Below, piece after piece: positions 16,905-25,848 of a DNA stretch of 64,000 nucleotides. Made by a program: the position numbers and the translations under genes. The DNA lies in contig NZ_BIFQ01000001.1 of the NCBI RefSeq assembly GCF_003967515.1, forward strand, positions 5,766,001-5,830,000, given 5' to 3'. The stretch is from Dictyobacter aurantiacus (GTDB lineage: Bacteria; Chloroflexota; Ktedonobacteria; Ktedonobacterales; Ktedonobacteraceae). Position 1 is the stretch's first letter; the number at the start of each line of letters is the position of its first letter. Below the pieces are notes generated by a model. The model was not told where the DNA came from. It did not search any database and was given only the letters and a program-made list of their open reading frames with translations.

Positions 16905-17840
16905 ATGAGCATCAGAAAAGAAATTCTGCCTGGTATGTACATAGAACCCCGCGTCGTCTCGACAAAGCAAGGTCCGGTCGAGTTCGACCTGATTGGAGCG
17001 CAGGGTCCTGTGATCCTGTCCATTCATGGAGGCCTGGGAGGTGTTGACCAGGCTCGCTTGATGACCAACTGGTTGGATCGCGACATGGGCAGGATTCTCT
17101 GTCCATCGAGACCAGGCTATCTGCGCACCCCGCTGAAAAGCGGAGAGACATTTGAGCAGCAGGCCGATCTGTTCGCCGCTTTGTTGGATCATCTGCAAAT
17201 AGACAGGGTCGCCGTTGTCTGCCTCTCGGCGGGAGGACCACCTGCGTATCAGTTCGCGATACGGCATCCGGACAGGGTCTGGGCGCTGGTGGCGATAGAC
17301 AGTGTCAGTGGATCTTACCGCCCTCCAGAAGCGGTTGGACCGCTCGCCGAAGCCATTTTTATGAGCACTCCCGGACAGAAGTTTGTCAAGTTCATCATGG
17401 AGAAACAGCCCCGGCTCATGCTGGCGGAAGCCTTCCGGGGTATTGGCTACTTCACTAAAGAGCAGAGGAAGAGGCAGATCGACCACGTCCTGAACGAGCC
17501 TGAGGCGCTTGCTTTTATGGAGGCGTTGCTCGACACGATGAATCCCTATTCAGAGAGGAAAAAGGGGAACGAGAACGACATGCAGCAGTTTGTCAAGCTC
17601 ACCCATCTGCCGCTGGAGTTGGTCCAGTGTTCGAGCCTGATCATCCATGGCACCCATGATGCCGACGTGAAATTCTCTGATGGGGTGTACGCCTACGAAC
17701 ATATTCCTGGCGCCGAGCGCTACTGGATAGAAGAGGGTGATCATCTTGGTTTCTGGCTCAGCCCGCATGCGCCGCGAGTCCAGGAGTGCGCGCGTGCTTT
17801 CCTGCGCAAGCACGCACCCTCTGCATCTGTTGCCAGATAG
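16905..17840 (+). CDS. alpha/beta-fold hydrolase
   Basis: A 311-aa cytoplasmic hydrolase. The oxyanion-hole segment is ILSIHGGLGG, the nucleophile elbow CLSAGGPPA holds the catalytic Ser, an acid Asp is likely in GTHDADVKF, and the final His is in EGDHLGFW. The substrate is unknown. GTG 16893 is possible, but ATG 16905 has GAGG about 7 nt upstream. It is divergent from the tandem HxlR gene, and HxlR regulators often control divergent neighbours, so this is a candidate target. Confidence 0.82.
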   Translation: MSIRKEILPGMYIEPRVVSTKQGPVEFDLIGAQGPVILSIHGGLGGVDQARLMTNWLDRDMGRILCPSRPGYLRTPLKSGETFEQQADLFAALLDHLQIDRVAVVCLSAGGPPAYQFAIRHPDRVWALVAIDSVSGSYRPPEAVGPLAEAIFMSTPGQKFVKFIMEKQPRLMLAEAFRGIGYFTKEQRKRQIDHVLNEPEALAFMEALLDTMNPYSERKKGNENDMQQFVKLTHLPLELVQCSSLIIHGTHDADVKFSDGVYAYEHIPGAERYWIEEGDHLGFWLSPHAPRVQECARAFLRKHAPSASVAR

Positions 17841-17965
17841 AGCAAGATGAGGGAAGATTTTTCTTTTTGGCATGATACGATAGGATAGGCGATTAGAGGG
17901 CTTTGATGGAGGCGTTCGTTTCTTTGAACGCGAGAAGGATACCCATGTTGTGAAAGGATACGCTC

Positions 17966-18448
17966 ATGACAGATGCAAAGCAACCACAACGCGCCAGTAC
18001 GCGCAACACGAAATATATCAAGGCTCCCCAGGATGTGCTGTATCGAGCCTTTACCGATCCAGCCGCCCTGACGACGTGGCAGGTGCCCGGAGATATGACC
18101 GGGGAGGTGCATAGCTTCGACGGGCGGGTCGGTGGGAGCTTTCAGATGTCGCTGTACTATCCGGAATCCGAAGGGAGTGACCGTGGTAAGACGGCGGGGC
18201 GCGAAGATCGCTATACGGCGCGCTTCGTGGAACTGACGCCGTCGAGCAGGATCGTGGAGGCGATCACCTTTGACACCAGCGACCCCGCTCTGGCGGGGGA
18301 GATGATCATGGAGGTCATGCTTGAGCCTGAAGGCGAAGGTACAGATGTGACTATCGTCTTCAGGGAGATCCCACCGGGCATTCGGGCCGAGGATAATGAA
18401 CTTGGCACGCAGCTCTCGTTAGAGAAACTGGCGCGCTACGTCGAGTAG
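17966..18448 (+). CDS. SRPBCC/AHSA1-like protein
   Basis: A 160-aa START-like helix-grip protein. YIKAPQDVLYRAFTDPAALTTW is the usual N-terminal strand and helix of the AHSA1 family, and GTQLSLEKLARYVE the C-terminal helix. Such proteins bind hydrophobic ligands; many are uncharacterised stress-associated proteins. AAAGGA stands 7 nt before ATG 17966. It is 125 bp after the alpha/beta hydrolase on the same strand and may share its transcript. A composite repeat begins right after its stop. Confidence 0.82.
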   Translation: MTDAKQPQRASTRNTKYIKAPQDVLYRAFTDPAALTTWQVPGDMTGEVHSFDGRVGGSFQMSLYYPESEGSDRGKTAGREDRYTARFVELTPSSRIVEAITFDTSDPALAGEMIMEVMLEPEGEGTDVTIVFREIPPGIRAEDNELGTQLSLEKLARYVE

Positions 18449-18834
18449 TGGTGCTTGTGGGTTCGTGTGTGGAGCGTTGGCGTGCAGGTACCACGTTTGC
18501 TGGCGTGGAAGACAGGGGAAGCGGTGTTTTGGGGGGACGTGGGCCGCAATCGCTGGCGCTCGCGGCCCGGACGACCGCGAGGGTCGTCCCTACATGGACG
18601 TTCCTTTTTAAGGGGGATTTTCGGGTTCTGGGGACAATTCGTGTTTCGGAGGCGTGTGTTTGGGAATGTTTTGTGTTCGGGGGGTGTTTTGAGTTGCGTT
18701 CCTTCTTTGCGAACATTTGAATGGTGTTGAGGGGGTGTGGGTGTTAAATATGACAGGAGATGTCATAAAGGCGGTGCTACAGTGCGAGGAATTGCATGTA
18801 GATCGTGTTGAAATGTTTATGCATCGGAGGAAGC
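18449..18834. other. 386-bp intergenic repeat region
   Basis: The first half is a mosaic repeat (18459-18600). The second half is GT-rich and shows no gene or clear promoter. Confidence 0.6.
18459..18600. repeat. REP-like mosaic element, family B
   Basis: It shares GGGTTCG, GGTACCACGTTTGC and CGCAATCGCTGGCGCTCGCG with 9851-9983. It ends with a stem GGACGACC/GGGTCGTCC around GCGA, followed by CTACATGG; GTAG precedes the stem on the minus strand. Confidence 0.75.
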
Positions 18835-19659
18835 ATGAAGTTTGGATTGGATGTCCCGACGACGGGCGAGTATGGGGATGCGCGGGTGCTGGCGCAGCTG
18901 GCGAGGGAGGCCGAAGAGTCCGGCTGGGACGGCTTTTTTGTGTGGGATGTGCTGCCGAAAGGCCAGCCTGTTATCGATCCCTGGATCGCGCTGACCGCGA
19001 TCGCTTTGCAGACCTCGCGCATCAAGATTGGTCTGCTGGTGGCGCCGCTGGCTCGTCATCGGCCCTATCTCGTTGCCCAGCGGCTCGCCAATCTGGATCA
19101 GCTCTCTGGTGGTCGCGTGATCTGTACCGTGGGGCTGGGCGATGGCAACGAAGTGTTCGCGGCTTTTGGTGAGGAGGGGGATATGGCGGTGCGCGCCCGG
19201 CAACTGGATGAGGGTCTGGCGATCCTACAGGGATTATGGACTGAAGATCGATTTTCTTATAGTGGTGAGCACTATCACCTGTGCGAGGTGAGCCTGCGGC
19301 CCAGGCCGGTCCAGGTGCCACGCATCCCCTTATGGGTTGCTGGTGGCTGGCCGTATCGCGCCCCGTTTCGCCGCGCCGCTCGCTGGGATGGTGTCAGCTT
19401 TAAATCCATCAACGCCAGGGAGCAGCGCTGGCTCTCGCTGGATGAGTTTCGCAGCGGCGTGGCCTATGTGCGCTCTCGGTGCACGCAAGCGGGTCCGTTT
19501 GAGATCGTGATGAGTGGCGAGACGCCCCGAGATCGCCAGCAGGGCAGTGATATTGTCACGCCCTTCCGGGAGGCGGGCGCCACCTGGTGGATCGAAGAAG
19601 GTCTGGGTTGGTCCCTGAAGGAATACCGGGAGCGCATCCAGTATGGGCCGCCGCTGTAG
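18835..19659 (+). CDS. LLM-class flavin-dependent oxidoreductase
   Basis: A 274-aa luciferase-like protein. MKFGLDVPTTGEYGDARVLA and EESGWDGFFVWD are the N-terminal strand and helix of the family; LVAPLARHRPYLVAQRLANL and GRVICTVGLGDG follow. It belongs to a different subgroup from the genes at 8610 and 29334 and is shorter. It probably uses FMN or F420; the substrate is unknown. ATG 18835 has GGAGGA just upstream and fits the family start better than the frame opening at 18805. Confidence 0.83.
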   Translation: MKFGLDVPTTGEYGDARVLAQLAREAEESGWDGFFVWDVLPKGQPVIDPWIALTAIALQTSRIKIGLLVAPLARHRPYLVAQRLANLDQLSGGRVICTVGLGDGNEVFAAFGEEGDMAVRARQLDEGLAILQGLWTEDRFSYSGEHYHLCEVSLRPRPVQVPRIPLWVAGGWPYRAPFRRAARWDGVSFKSINAREQRWLSLDEFRSGVAYVRSRCTQAGPFEIVMSGETPRDRQQGSDIVTPFREAGATWWIEEGLGWSLKEYRERIQYGPPL

Positions 19660-19681
19660 ATAAAGGACGATCAGCAAGCAG

Positions 19682-20389
19682 TCATGCGATGGTTGTGCCG
19701 ATGAAGGGTTCGCCGTTGAGGGCCTTGGCGAGGGTGTCCAGGTGCGTTCCGTTCAGGTAGCAGACCTTGAGGTTGAGGTCGGAGGCCAGTCTGGCCGCGA
19801 TGGGATCAAAGGGGGCGTGTGAGCCGGGGCTCCATGTTTCTTCGATCATCGAACGGTACTCGTGCCAGGAGAGGTGCTGGAAGGGGCGGGCGTCCTGGTG
19901 GATGCGCGGATCCTTGTCGTAGACGTAGTCGGTGTTGCTGAGCTTGAAGATGGACTGCACATGGTAGTCTTGCGCCAGGATGACCGCCGGGTAGTCGGTC
20001 GACCAGCCAGGCTTCCAGCCGGCGGCGATCACCACGGGCTTCTCCGGTTTCTGGATGATGCTGTAGTCCTTAATGATCACGGGGTGGGCCAGGTCGCGGA
20101 ATACGGTACGCATCAGGTGGGCATTCAAACGGGTGGCGTGGATGCCGAGCCAGTCCAGGTCATCGTCGGTGAGCTCATGGCCCACGATAGCCTGACCAGC
20201 ATCGCGATACTGCCGCGCCACCTGTCCGCCACCGATAAAGATGAAGAAGCGCCGCTGATGCTCGGTGACCTGCTGGCGGATGAACTGCTGGAACCGTTGC
20301 AAGTATGAGGTGGCGATCCCGCCCGGCGGAACAATGAGCGATCCGCCCAGCTTGATGATATAGGTCTCTTTATAGCTGCGATTGACCAT
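19682..20389 (-). CDS. amino-acid-kinase-fold protein, UMP-kinase-like
   Basis: A 235-aa protein of the amino-acid kinase superfamily. KLGGSLIVPPGG at the N terminus binds phosphate, IFIGGGQVARQYRDA follows, and SNTDYVYDKDPRIHQDARPF is the segment seen in UMP kinases. It resembles the archaeal type of UMP kinase more than bacterial PyrH. Whether it makes UDP is not proven; a divergent paralogue with another phosphoryl acceptor is possible. GGAGGGGAG precedes ATG 20389. It converges on the LLM gene at 18835. Confidence 0.7.
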   Translation of the reverse strand: MVNRSYKETYIIKLGGSLIVPPGGIATSYLQRFQQFIRQQVTEHQRRFFIFIGGGQVARQYRDAGQAIVGHELTDDDLDWLGIHATRLNAHLMRTVFRDLAHPVIIKDYSIIQKPEKPVVIAAGWKPGWSTDYPAVILAQDYHVQSIFKLSNTDYVYDKDPRIHQDARPFQHLSWHEYRSMIEETWSPGSHAPFDPIAARLASDLNLKVCYLNGTHLDTLAKALNGEPFIGTTIA

Positions 20390-20875
20390 GGAACTCCCCT
20401 CCTGAGCAGATATGGTGCTGATGGGAGTTTACCTGATTTTCAGCCATGAAGCAATCTTTTGCCCTGCCAGCGTATCATGCAAAAATTCACAAGCAGGAAC
20501 GCAAGAAGGTGAGACAATGCACCTCCGAAGGCGAGAATGCCGGGAGCATCGTCAACGTCCCCAAAACACGAAGATGCCCGTGTGTTGGGGCTGTTTCGTG
20601 TTGGGGGGAGGGGCATGAATTGGGGGCCGTGTTTTTCGGTTTATGGGACAAAGGGGGCGCTTAGCTGAACCTGTTCACCTTCTATTTGTCATACTTATTC
20701 TTCCTGAAAGAAGAAAATAGTAATGCTATAATAAAAAGATGTACAGTGATTAGTAGGAGTTTTTGGTTTGCAAGAGGCTAATAGTTATCAAGGATGAGGT
20801 AGGTGCTGGAGCGTACTATTCATCTGTAGCCATGTTTTTTGCGTGTGACACAGCAAAGGAAAGGATACTTTGGCC
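20390..20875. other. 486-bp intergenic region
   Basis: No gene is seen. A G-rich imperfect hairpin lies at 20559-20606 (CCCCAAAACACGAA paired with TTTCGTGTTGGGG). A TATAAT at 20727-20732 may be a -10 for the dioxygenase gene, but no good -35 accompanies it. Confidence 0.4.
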
Positions 20876-21706
20876 ATGACCACAGTAAGCAGTGTTGAAC
20901 CGATCCTGAGCGATGATGAGGTAGCTCAATTTCATGAGCTTGGCTATGTGCTCGTGAAAGGTGTGCTTTCACGGGATGAGGCCGCGTACTATCACGGTCA
21001 GATTTTAAATCTGGTGCCGCGTGATCTGACGCTTCCGGCTCACTGGGGTACCCATAATGGCAGGCTCAAGCCAATGAATGAAGATGGCAGCCAGACCATT
21101 GATACGCCGGAACTGTTGCCGCTGATGATCAATGAGAAGCTGTACCGGGTGGCGGTTCAATTGCTGGGCTCGACGCGCCTGCGCTCGATGGATGGGTCGA
21201 TCGGCATTACGTTGCGTAATGCGGGTGAAAAAAATATCCTGAGCCAGCGCCTTCACCTTGATGCCTCGGTACCCAATACCGTGGATAACTTCCTGTTTAC
21301 ACAGCAGGAACTGCAGATCGGGGGCTGCTACTATTTCAATGATGTTGAACCGCAGGGTGGTGGCATCCATGTTGTTCCAGGCGGACATCGACTCGTCGAG
21401 GAGAAAGCGCGGGGACAGGCAGGAGGACGCCAGCTGTATGAAAATTGGAAAAATATTACCGATTTTCCAGAAACGGTCGAGGTGACCGGGGAGGCGGGCG
21501 ATTTCGCCCTGCTGCATCATCTGATGCCACACGCGGAATCACACAATCGCCGGCCCCGACCGCGCATCGCGCAATTTACGCGTTTCATCCGCGAGGATCA
21601 TCCACATTATCCAGCCAAACCTGCCGCGCCTGATCAATATAATCAAGGGCAACTGCGCGTGATGACCCCGCTGGGTCGTAAGCTGCTGGGCGTTGATCCC
21701 TGGTAG
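20876..21706 (+). CDS. phytanoyl-CoA dioxygenase (PhyH) family protein
   Basis: A 276-aa Fe(II)/2-oxoglutarate-type dioxygenase. LSDDEVAQFHELGYVLVKGVLS is the N-terminal signature. The metal triad is probably the HLD motif (His and Asp) in SQRLHLDAS plus the later His in a GGHR or LMPHAESH segment. The family hydroxylates acyl-CoAs and many natural-product intermediates. Start choice is between TTG 20870 and ATG 20876; ATG is preferred. A strong bidirectional hairpin terminator follows the stop. Confidence 0.83.
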   Translation: MTTVSSVEPILSDDEVAQFHELGYVLVKGVLSRDEAAYYHGQILNLVPRDLTLPAHWGTHNGRLKPMNEDGSQTIDTPELLPLMINEKLYRVAVQLLGSTRLRSMDGSIGITLRNAGEKNILSQRLHLDASVPNTVDNFLFTQQELQIGGCYYFNDVEPQGGGIHVVPGGHRLVEEKARGQAGGRQLYENWKNITDFPETVEVTGEAGDFALLHHLMPHAESHNRRPRPRIAQFTRFIREDHPHYPAKPAAPDQYNQGQLRVMTPLGRKLLGVDPW

Positions 21707-21710
21707 GAAG

Positions 21711-21777
21711 ATATCCCAAAAAAGCGTGCGCCAATGCATAATATGCTCATGCATTGGCGCACACTTTTTTGGGATGT
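21711..21777. terminator. bidirectional hairpin terminator
   Basis: The arms 21711-21739 and 21749-21777 form a stem of about 29 bp with one mismatch and one wobble, and a 9-nt loop. It has an A-run on the left and a T-run on the right (ACTTTTTTGGG). It follows the PhyH stop codon by 4 bp. Confidence 0.75.
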
Positions 21778-21800
21778 ATCTGGTGGGATGGAGCATAGGC

Positions 21801-21853
21801 GCCCGGGTACGGGCCGCTGCGCGACAAGCCAGGGCCAGCCTGGCACCTACGGT
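21801..21853. repeat. REP-like element, family A
   Basis: The stem GCCAGG/CCTGGC with a GCCAG loop lies at 21828-21844 and ACCTACGG follows. Relative to the 11556 copy the G-C pairs are changed to A-T on both arms together. Confidence 0.78.
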
Positions 21854-21915
21854 CCTCATTTTTGTACAATCCTCGTTTTTGCGGCGCAATGAATGGCCCC
21901 CGCATGGAAAATCCC

Positions 21916-21945
21916 TTGACAGGATCGGTTTTGTGATGGTATATT
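21916..21945 (+). promoter_or_regulatory. promoter of the TetR-monooxygenase operon
   Basis: TTGACA (21916-21921), an 18-bp spacer and TATATT (21940-21945). The dyad AAACGGTACGGTTT (21956-21969) lies just downstream, where the repressor could block the start. Confidence 0.65.
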
Positions 21946-21955
21946 TTTGACATAG

Positions 21956-21969
21956 AAACGGTACGGTTT
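21956..21969. promoter_or_regulatory. candidate TetR operator
   Basis: AAAC-N-GTAC-N-GTTT is a near-palindrome of 14 bp between promoter and start codon of the TetR gene at 21993. Only symmetry and position support it. Confidence 0.45.
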
Positions 21970-21992
21970 AGTTTACTTGTTGGAGATGGAAT

Positions 21993-22646
21993 ATGGATAT
22001 GACGGTGGAGGAGGGAGAGCGGGCGCGGGCCAAGCGGGAGCAGATTCTGGAGGGGGCGCGGCGTGTCTTTCTACGCGAGGGATTCGCGGCGGCGAGCACG
22101 GATGAGCTGGCGAAGGAGGCGGGGGTATCCAAGCGTACGCTGTATGCTTATTATCCGGGCAAGGAGGAGCTGTTTGTCGATGTGGTACGCAGCCTGACGA
22201 TCGAGAATCCGCAGACGCGGGTGCTGGACTTTATGCGGAGCCTGCAGCCGCGCAACGCGGAGGAGTTGCGCGAGGCGCTGTTGGCGCTGGCGCAGAAGGT
22301 GCTGGGGACTCTGATGCGGGCCGAGGACCAGGCGCTGATGCGTGCCATCATCGCCGATTCCCATCGCTTTCCCCAGCTAACCGAGACCCTGCGCATGACC
22401 GTACCAGAGCGGGCCGCGGTGGAGATTACCCGCATGCTGGAGCGGGCGAGGGCCAGCGGAGTGGCGATCCGGCAGGGAGATACGGCGATCATGACGCGGC
22501 TGTTCATGGGTTCGTTGCTGAGCTACGCCCTTTTTGATGGTCTGCTGCGGCCGGCCAGCCAGCTACAGATTCCTTCTAAAGAGACGCTTGAGGAGATCGT
22601 GAACCTATTTATGCAGGCGATTATAGAACATGAGCAAAGAAGCTGA
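21993..22646 (+). CDS. TetR/AcrR-family transcriptional regulator
   Basis: A 217-aa repressor with the N-terminal domain ILEGARRVFLREGFAAASTD to KEAGVSKRTLYAYYPGKEEL (about residues 18-65), a clear TetR helix-turn-helix. The C-terminal part fits the AefR-like ligand domain. GGAGATGG precedes ATG 21993. The flavin monooxygenase gene starts 18 bp after its stop, so the two form an operon and the monooxygenase is the likely regulated function. Confidence 0.9.
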   Translation: MDMTVEEGERARAKREQILEGARRVFLREGFAAASTDELAKEAGVSKRTLYAYYPGKEELFVDVVRSLTIENPQTRVLDFMRSLQPRNAEELREALLALAQKVLGTLMRAEDQALMRAIIADSHRFPQLTETLRMTVPERAAVEITRMLERARASGVAIRQGDTAIMTRLFMGSLLSYALFDGLLRPASQLQIPSKETLEEIVNLFMQAIIEHEQRS

Positions 22647-22664
22647 GCCTGAAAGGAATGAACC

Positions 22665-24314
22665 ATGGCGGAGACGACCGATGTACTCGTGGTGGGCGCG
22701 GGACCCACGGGGCTGACGATGGCCAACCTGTTGCAGCGTGGCGGAGTGCGCGTCAGGATCGTAGATAAGAAGGATGGGCCTACCGTAGAGTCCCGAGCGC
22801 TGGTGGTGCACGCGCGGACGCTGGAGCTGCTAGACAGGTTGGGTCTGGCCGGGAAAGCTGTAGCGGACGGCGAACCGCTGACGAACGCCTACGCCCTTAG
22901 CCAGGGCAAGCGTTTTGGCAGGCTGGCGTTCGTCAGCGATGAGAGCGTGAAGAGCACGCCCTATCCCTTCGGCCTGATCTATGGGCAGGACCAGATGGAG
23001 CACTTGCTGATCCAGAGTCTGGCCGAGGCCGGGGGGCGCGTCGAGTGGAATACGGAGTTGTTGGGTCTGGAGCAGACGCTGGATGGTGTGCGGGTATGCG
23101 TGCGCGCGGGTGACGGCAACGAGGAGACCATTGAAGCGCGCTGGATTATTGGCGCTGACGGTGCGCATAGCCCCGTCAGGCATGCCCTCTCGTTGGGCTT
23201 CGCGGGCCGAACGTATACGATGACCCTGTTTATAGCGGACCTGGAGATGGAGTGGGATCTGGGACCACACCAGGGCGGGATGGATCTGGAGCACAGTGGC
23301 TTCTTTTTCTTCGTGCCGATGCACGGCACGGGGCGCTTCCGCCTGTTCGGGACCCTGCCACCGGACCTGGCCGCTCGCGAGACCCTGAGCGTTGATGACG
23401 TGCGGCGCGTGCTGGATACCCGGACCCATCTGCAAGTTAATATCCTCAAGGCCAACTGGATCTCGGTCTACCGTACGCACCAGCGCATAGCCAGGCACTT
23501 CCGTGTCGGGCGCGTCTTTCTGGTTGGGGATGCCGCCCACATCCACAGTCCCGCCGGTGGCCAGGGGATGAATACAGGGATCGGCGATGCCTATAACCTG
23601 GCCTGGAAGCTGGCGCTGGTCGTCAAGGGACAGTCCAGCGAGGCGCTGCTCGACTCCTACGATGCCGAGCGCATCCCCTTCGCCCGGGCGATTCTGCGCG
23701 GCTCTGATTGGGCTTTTCAGCTGATGACCGCGACCAACCCGATCTTGCGGGCGATCAAGCTGTACGTGCTGCCGAAAGCCTTCCGAGCCGTTTCGTGGAC
23801 GCCGCTGTTCAAGCGGCGCGTCTTCTGGCTCCTCTCGCAGCTGTGGACCAGCTATCGCGGGAGTCCGGCGGTCGCGCAGTTGGAGGCAAGCAAGCATGGG
23901 CCGCAGGCCGGTGATCGCGCGCCCTATGGTTTCTTCGAGGATGGGCCCGAGGCCGGAAAGAGCATCTTTGCGCTGTTCAAAAACATGGATCACCACCTGT
24001 TCCTTTTCGCAGGTAGCAGGTCAGAGGATATTCCTGGCGAGATAGAGGAGCAGTTGCAGACCCTGCTGGCCACGTATAAGGTACCAATCCACCTGCATCG
24101 CGTATCGGCCGCCAACCGCAGCCTGCATCAGTTGTATGGAGTGGATGAGCCCACACTGGTCCTGGTCCGGCCGGACGGCCACATCGCCTATCGCGGCCGG
24201 GCGCAGGATCTGGATGGCTTCAGGACATATCTTGATCAATGGTTCAAGCGGCGTGAAAGCCAGGCTCCGGCTAGGGAGCAGACCGAGGCACCTGTTCCGA
24301 GTAGAACTCACTGA
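22665..24314 (+). CDS. FAD-dependent aromatic monooxygenase (PheA/TfdB type)
   Basis: A 549-aa class A flavoprotein hydroxylase. It has the dinucleotide-binding motif VGAGPTGLTMA (about 9-19), the DG motif IIGADGAHSPVR, and the GD motif VFLVGDAAHIHSPAGGQGMN. The C-terminal 150 residues fit the thioredoxin-like domain of phenol-hydroxylase relatives. It uses NAD(P)H and O2 to hydroxylate aromatic or polyketide substrates, which gives detoxification or antibiotic inactivation in relatives such as TetX and Rox. AAAGGAATGAACC precedes the start. Its last 44 bp overlap the convergent tandem MerR gene. Confidence 0.88.
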   Translation: MAETTDVLVVGAGPTGLTMANLLQRGGVRVRIVDKKDGPTVESRALVVHARTLELLDRLGLAGKAVADGEPLTNAYALSQGKRFGRLAFVSDESVKSTPYPFGLIYGQDQMEHLLIQSLAEAGGRVEWNTELLGLEQTLDGVRVCVRAGDGNEETIEARWIIGADGAHSPVRHALSLGFAGRTYTMTLFIADLEMEWDLGPHQGGMDLEHSGFFFFVPMHGTGRFRLFGTLPPDLAARETLSVDDVRRVLDTRTHLQVNILKANWISVYRTHQRIARHFRVGRVFLVGDAAHIHSPAGGQGMNTGIGDAYNLAWKLALVVKGQSSEALLDSYDAERIPFARAILRGSDWAFQLMTATNPILRAIKLYVLPKAFRAVSWTPLFKRRVFWLLSQLWTSYRGSPAVAQLEASKHGPQAGDRAPYGFFEDGPEAGKSIFALFKNMDHHLFLFAGSRSEDIPGEIEEQLQTLLATYKVPIHLHRVSAANRSLHQLYGVDEPTLVLVRPDGHIAYRGRAQDLDGFRTYLDQWFKRRESQAPAREQTEAPVPSRTH

Positions 24315-25014
24315 CATAGCTGTGGAAGGCGGAGATAGAGGCGAGGCGAGCCCAGCTGATCTTTGCCAGTTCGGCACGTCTCTTCTCCACGGCCGCGATA
24401 GCTCGCTCGGTGCGGCCGGCCGTCAACTCGTTCAGAGCCGTATGGATAGCGGTGAAATTGTAGCCGGCATCTCTGAGCAGGACCACCACGCGCAGGCGAC
24501 GCATCTGCTGCTCATCATAGAGGCGATACTTGCTGCTTTTATCGCGGATAGGGTGCAGTAGCCCCTGCTGCTCCCAGAAATGGAGCGCTGAGACGCGCAC
24601 GCCCACCTGCTTGGCCGCATCTCCCACCCGCAGCTGTTGTGGAAGGCGCGTACTGGACAGAGAAGGGGATTGCGCGGCCAGCGTACTCAGGGCCGCCAGC
24701 GTCTGATCGAGCTGAAGGCGCTTATTCGCGAGGTCGGCATGGTACTCATCGATTAGAGCCAGCGCCAGCGTGAGTTTGTCCTGGTGGACCGCCTGCATAA
24801 TCGCCCGCGTCTGCTGCCAGGTGTAGCCGTTAACCATACTGCGTGCCGTCTGTAGAGCGACCAGGTGCTTCTGGGTGTAGAGGCGGTAGCCGCTTGGGCT
24901 ACGCTCAACGGGCGGGATAAAGCCGCTGGCTTCATAGTTGCGCACCTGTTGAACGCTGATCTGGCCTGCCTGTGCCAGATCGATGGTGCGCAGATAGTTA
25001 TGAACTATCATCAT
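24271..25014 (-). CDS. MerR-family regulator with two MerR domains
   Basis: A 247-aa protein with two MerR helix-turn-helix modules. The first (about residues 9-80) has TIDLAQAGQISVQQVRNYE and GFIPPVERSPSGYRLYT. The second (about 125-195) has GDAAKQVGVRVSALHFWEQ and KYRLYDEQQMRRLRVV. Normal MerR proteins carry one module and dimerise, so this one may bind DNA as a single-chain pseudo-dimer. No metal-binding cysteines are seen. The gene end overlaps the convergent monooxygenase by 44 bp. Its target is not evident. Confidence 0.82.
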   Translation of the reverse strand: MMIVHNYLRTIDLAQAGQISVQQVRNYEASGFIPPVERSPSGYRLYTQKHLVALQTARSMVNGYTWQQTRAIMQAVHQDKLTLALALIDEYHADLANKRLQLDQTLAALSTLAAQSPSLSSTRLPQQLRVGDAAKQVGVRVSALHFWEQQGLLHPIRDKSSKYRLYDEQQMRRLRVVVLLRDAGYNFTAIHTALNELTAGRTERAIAAVEKRRAELAKISWARLASISAFHSYVSEFYSEQVPRSAP

Positions 25015-25178
25015 ATGGTGGAGTCCTCGGGTATTTAGTGAAACGTATCCGAATTGATCATAACCTATGACCTATGAGCTTATTTATAGCACGTCAATAT
25101 CTCCTCGCGCTAGCGATAGCACCTCGCTATGCCCATTTGCCTATGAGATGGTAAAGGATTTCTATGATGCGCTAAAAA

Positions 25179-25553
25179 TCAGCGCTCCAGCTTATCCAAT
25201 GTCCGGTTATAGAGCTTGAAATAGACCGCGATGACGATCAAGATGATGACGGCTTTGACCAGACCCAGGGAGTCCGGGATCATGTAGATGAAGGCCAGCA
25301 CAAGCAGCGTTATGCAGACCTCTGCCAGCACGACGTTGCGTTGTAGTTGACGATTGATGATGCGCGCGTCTTTGAAAATGACCAGGTACACGCCGATCAG
25401 ACCCATAATAGCATAGAGTACCAGCAAACCAGTATTGAATGCAGGAATAGTTGAGCCATGGCCGAATGTCGTGTAGCCCCAGAGCGCGCCAAAGAAGAAA
25501 ATATACGCGTTTCGTGATCGAAGCTTGAGGTTTTCCACTTCTTGACTCATCAT
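25179..25553 (-). CDS. small four-TM membrane protein
   Basis: A 124-aa protein with about four hydrophobic segments: FFFGALWGYTTFG, TGLLVLYAIMGLIGVYLVIF, VVLAEVCITLLVLAFIYMI and AVIILIVIAVYFKLY. Between them lies a basic loop. No family is recognised. Reading frame continues upstream to 25718 through a REP-like repeat, so ATG 25553, with GGAG about 9 nt upstream, is the likely start. Confidence 0.65.
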   Translation of the reverse strand: MMSQEVENLKLRSRNAYIFFFGALWGYTTFGHGSTIPAFNTGLLVLYAIMGLIGVYLVIFKDARIINRQLQRNVVLAEVCITLLVLAFIYMIPDSLGLVKAVIILIVIAVYFKLYNRTLDKLER

Positions 25554-25680
25554 GATAGATAGCTCCGCATATGAATAAAAAAGAACAACTGATAGTAATA
25601 CTTGGATCGCCGCATGGTGGATTCTATTTTTGCAAATACGTGATTCGTTGGGAGGGAGGCGCTTTTGGGGGGGAACATGG

Positions 25681-25725
25681 TCGCGCGGGTAGCGGGAAAG
25701 CCGGGGCGAGCCCGGCACCTACGGT
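25681..25725. repeat. REP-like element, family A
   Basis: The stem GCCGGG/CCCGGC with a GCGAG loop lies at 25700-25716, followed by ACCTACGG. The left half is shorter than in other copies. Confidence 0.75.
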
Positions 25726-25848
25726 GGCTTGATCTTTTTTGGGGGCTATGCGCTGCTTTGGGTAAATGTTCTATATGTGAAAATGCGTTATAATAGATAG
25801 GCTAGCGGGAAAGAAAGATATAAAATTGATTATATGCAAGGATGTATA

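Noticed and set aside
22830..23996. 388-aa open frame antisense to the monooxygenase
   Set aside because: Shadow of a clear flavoprotein gene; composition is unlike a folded protein.
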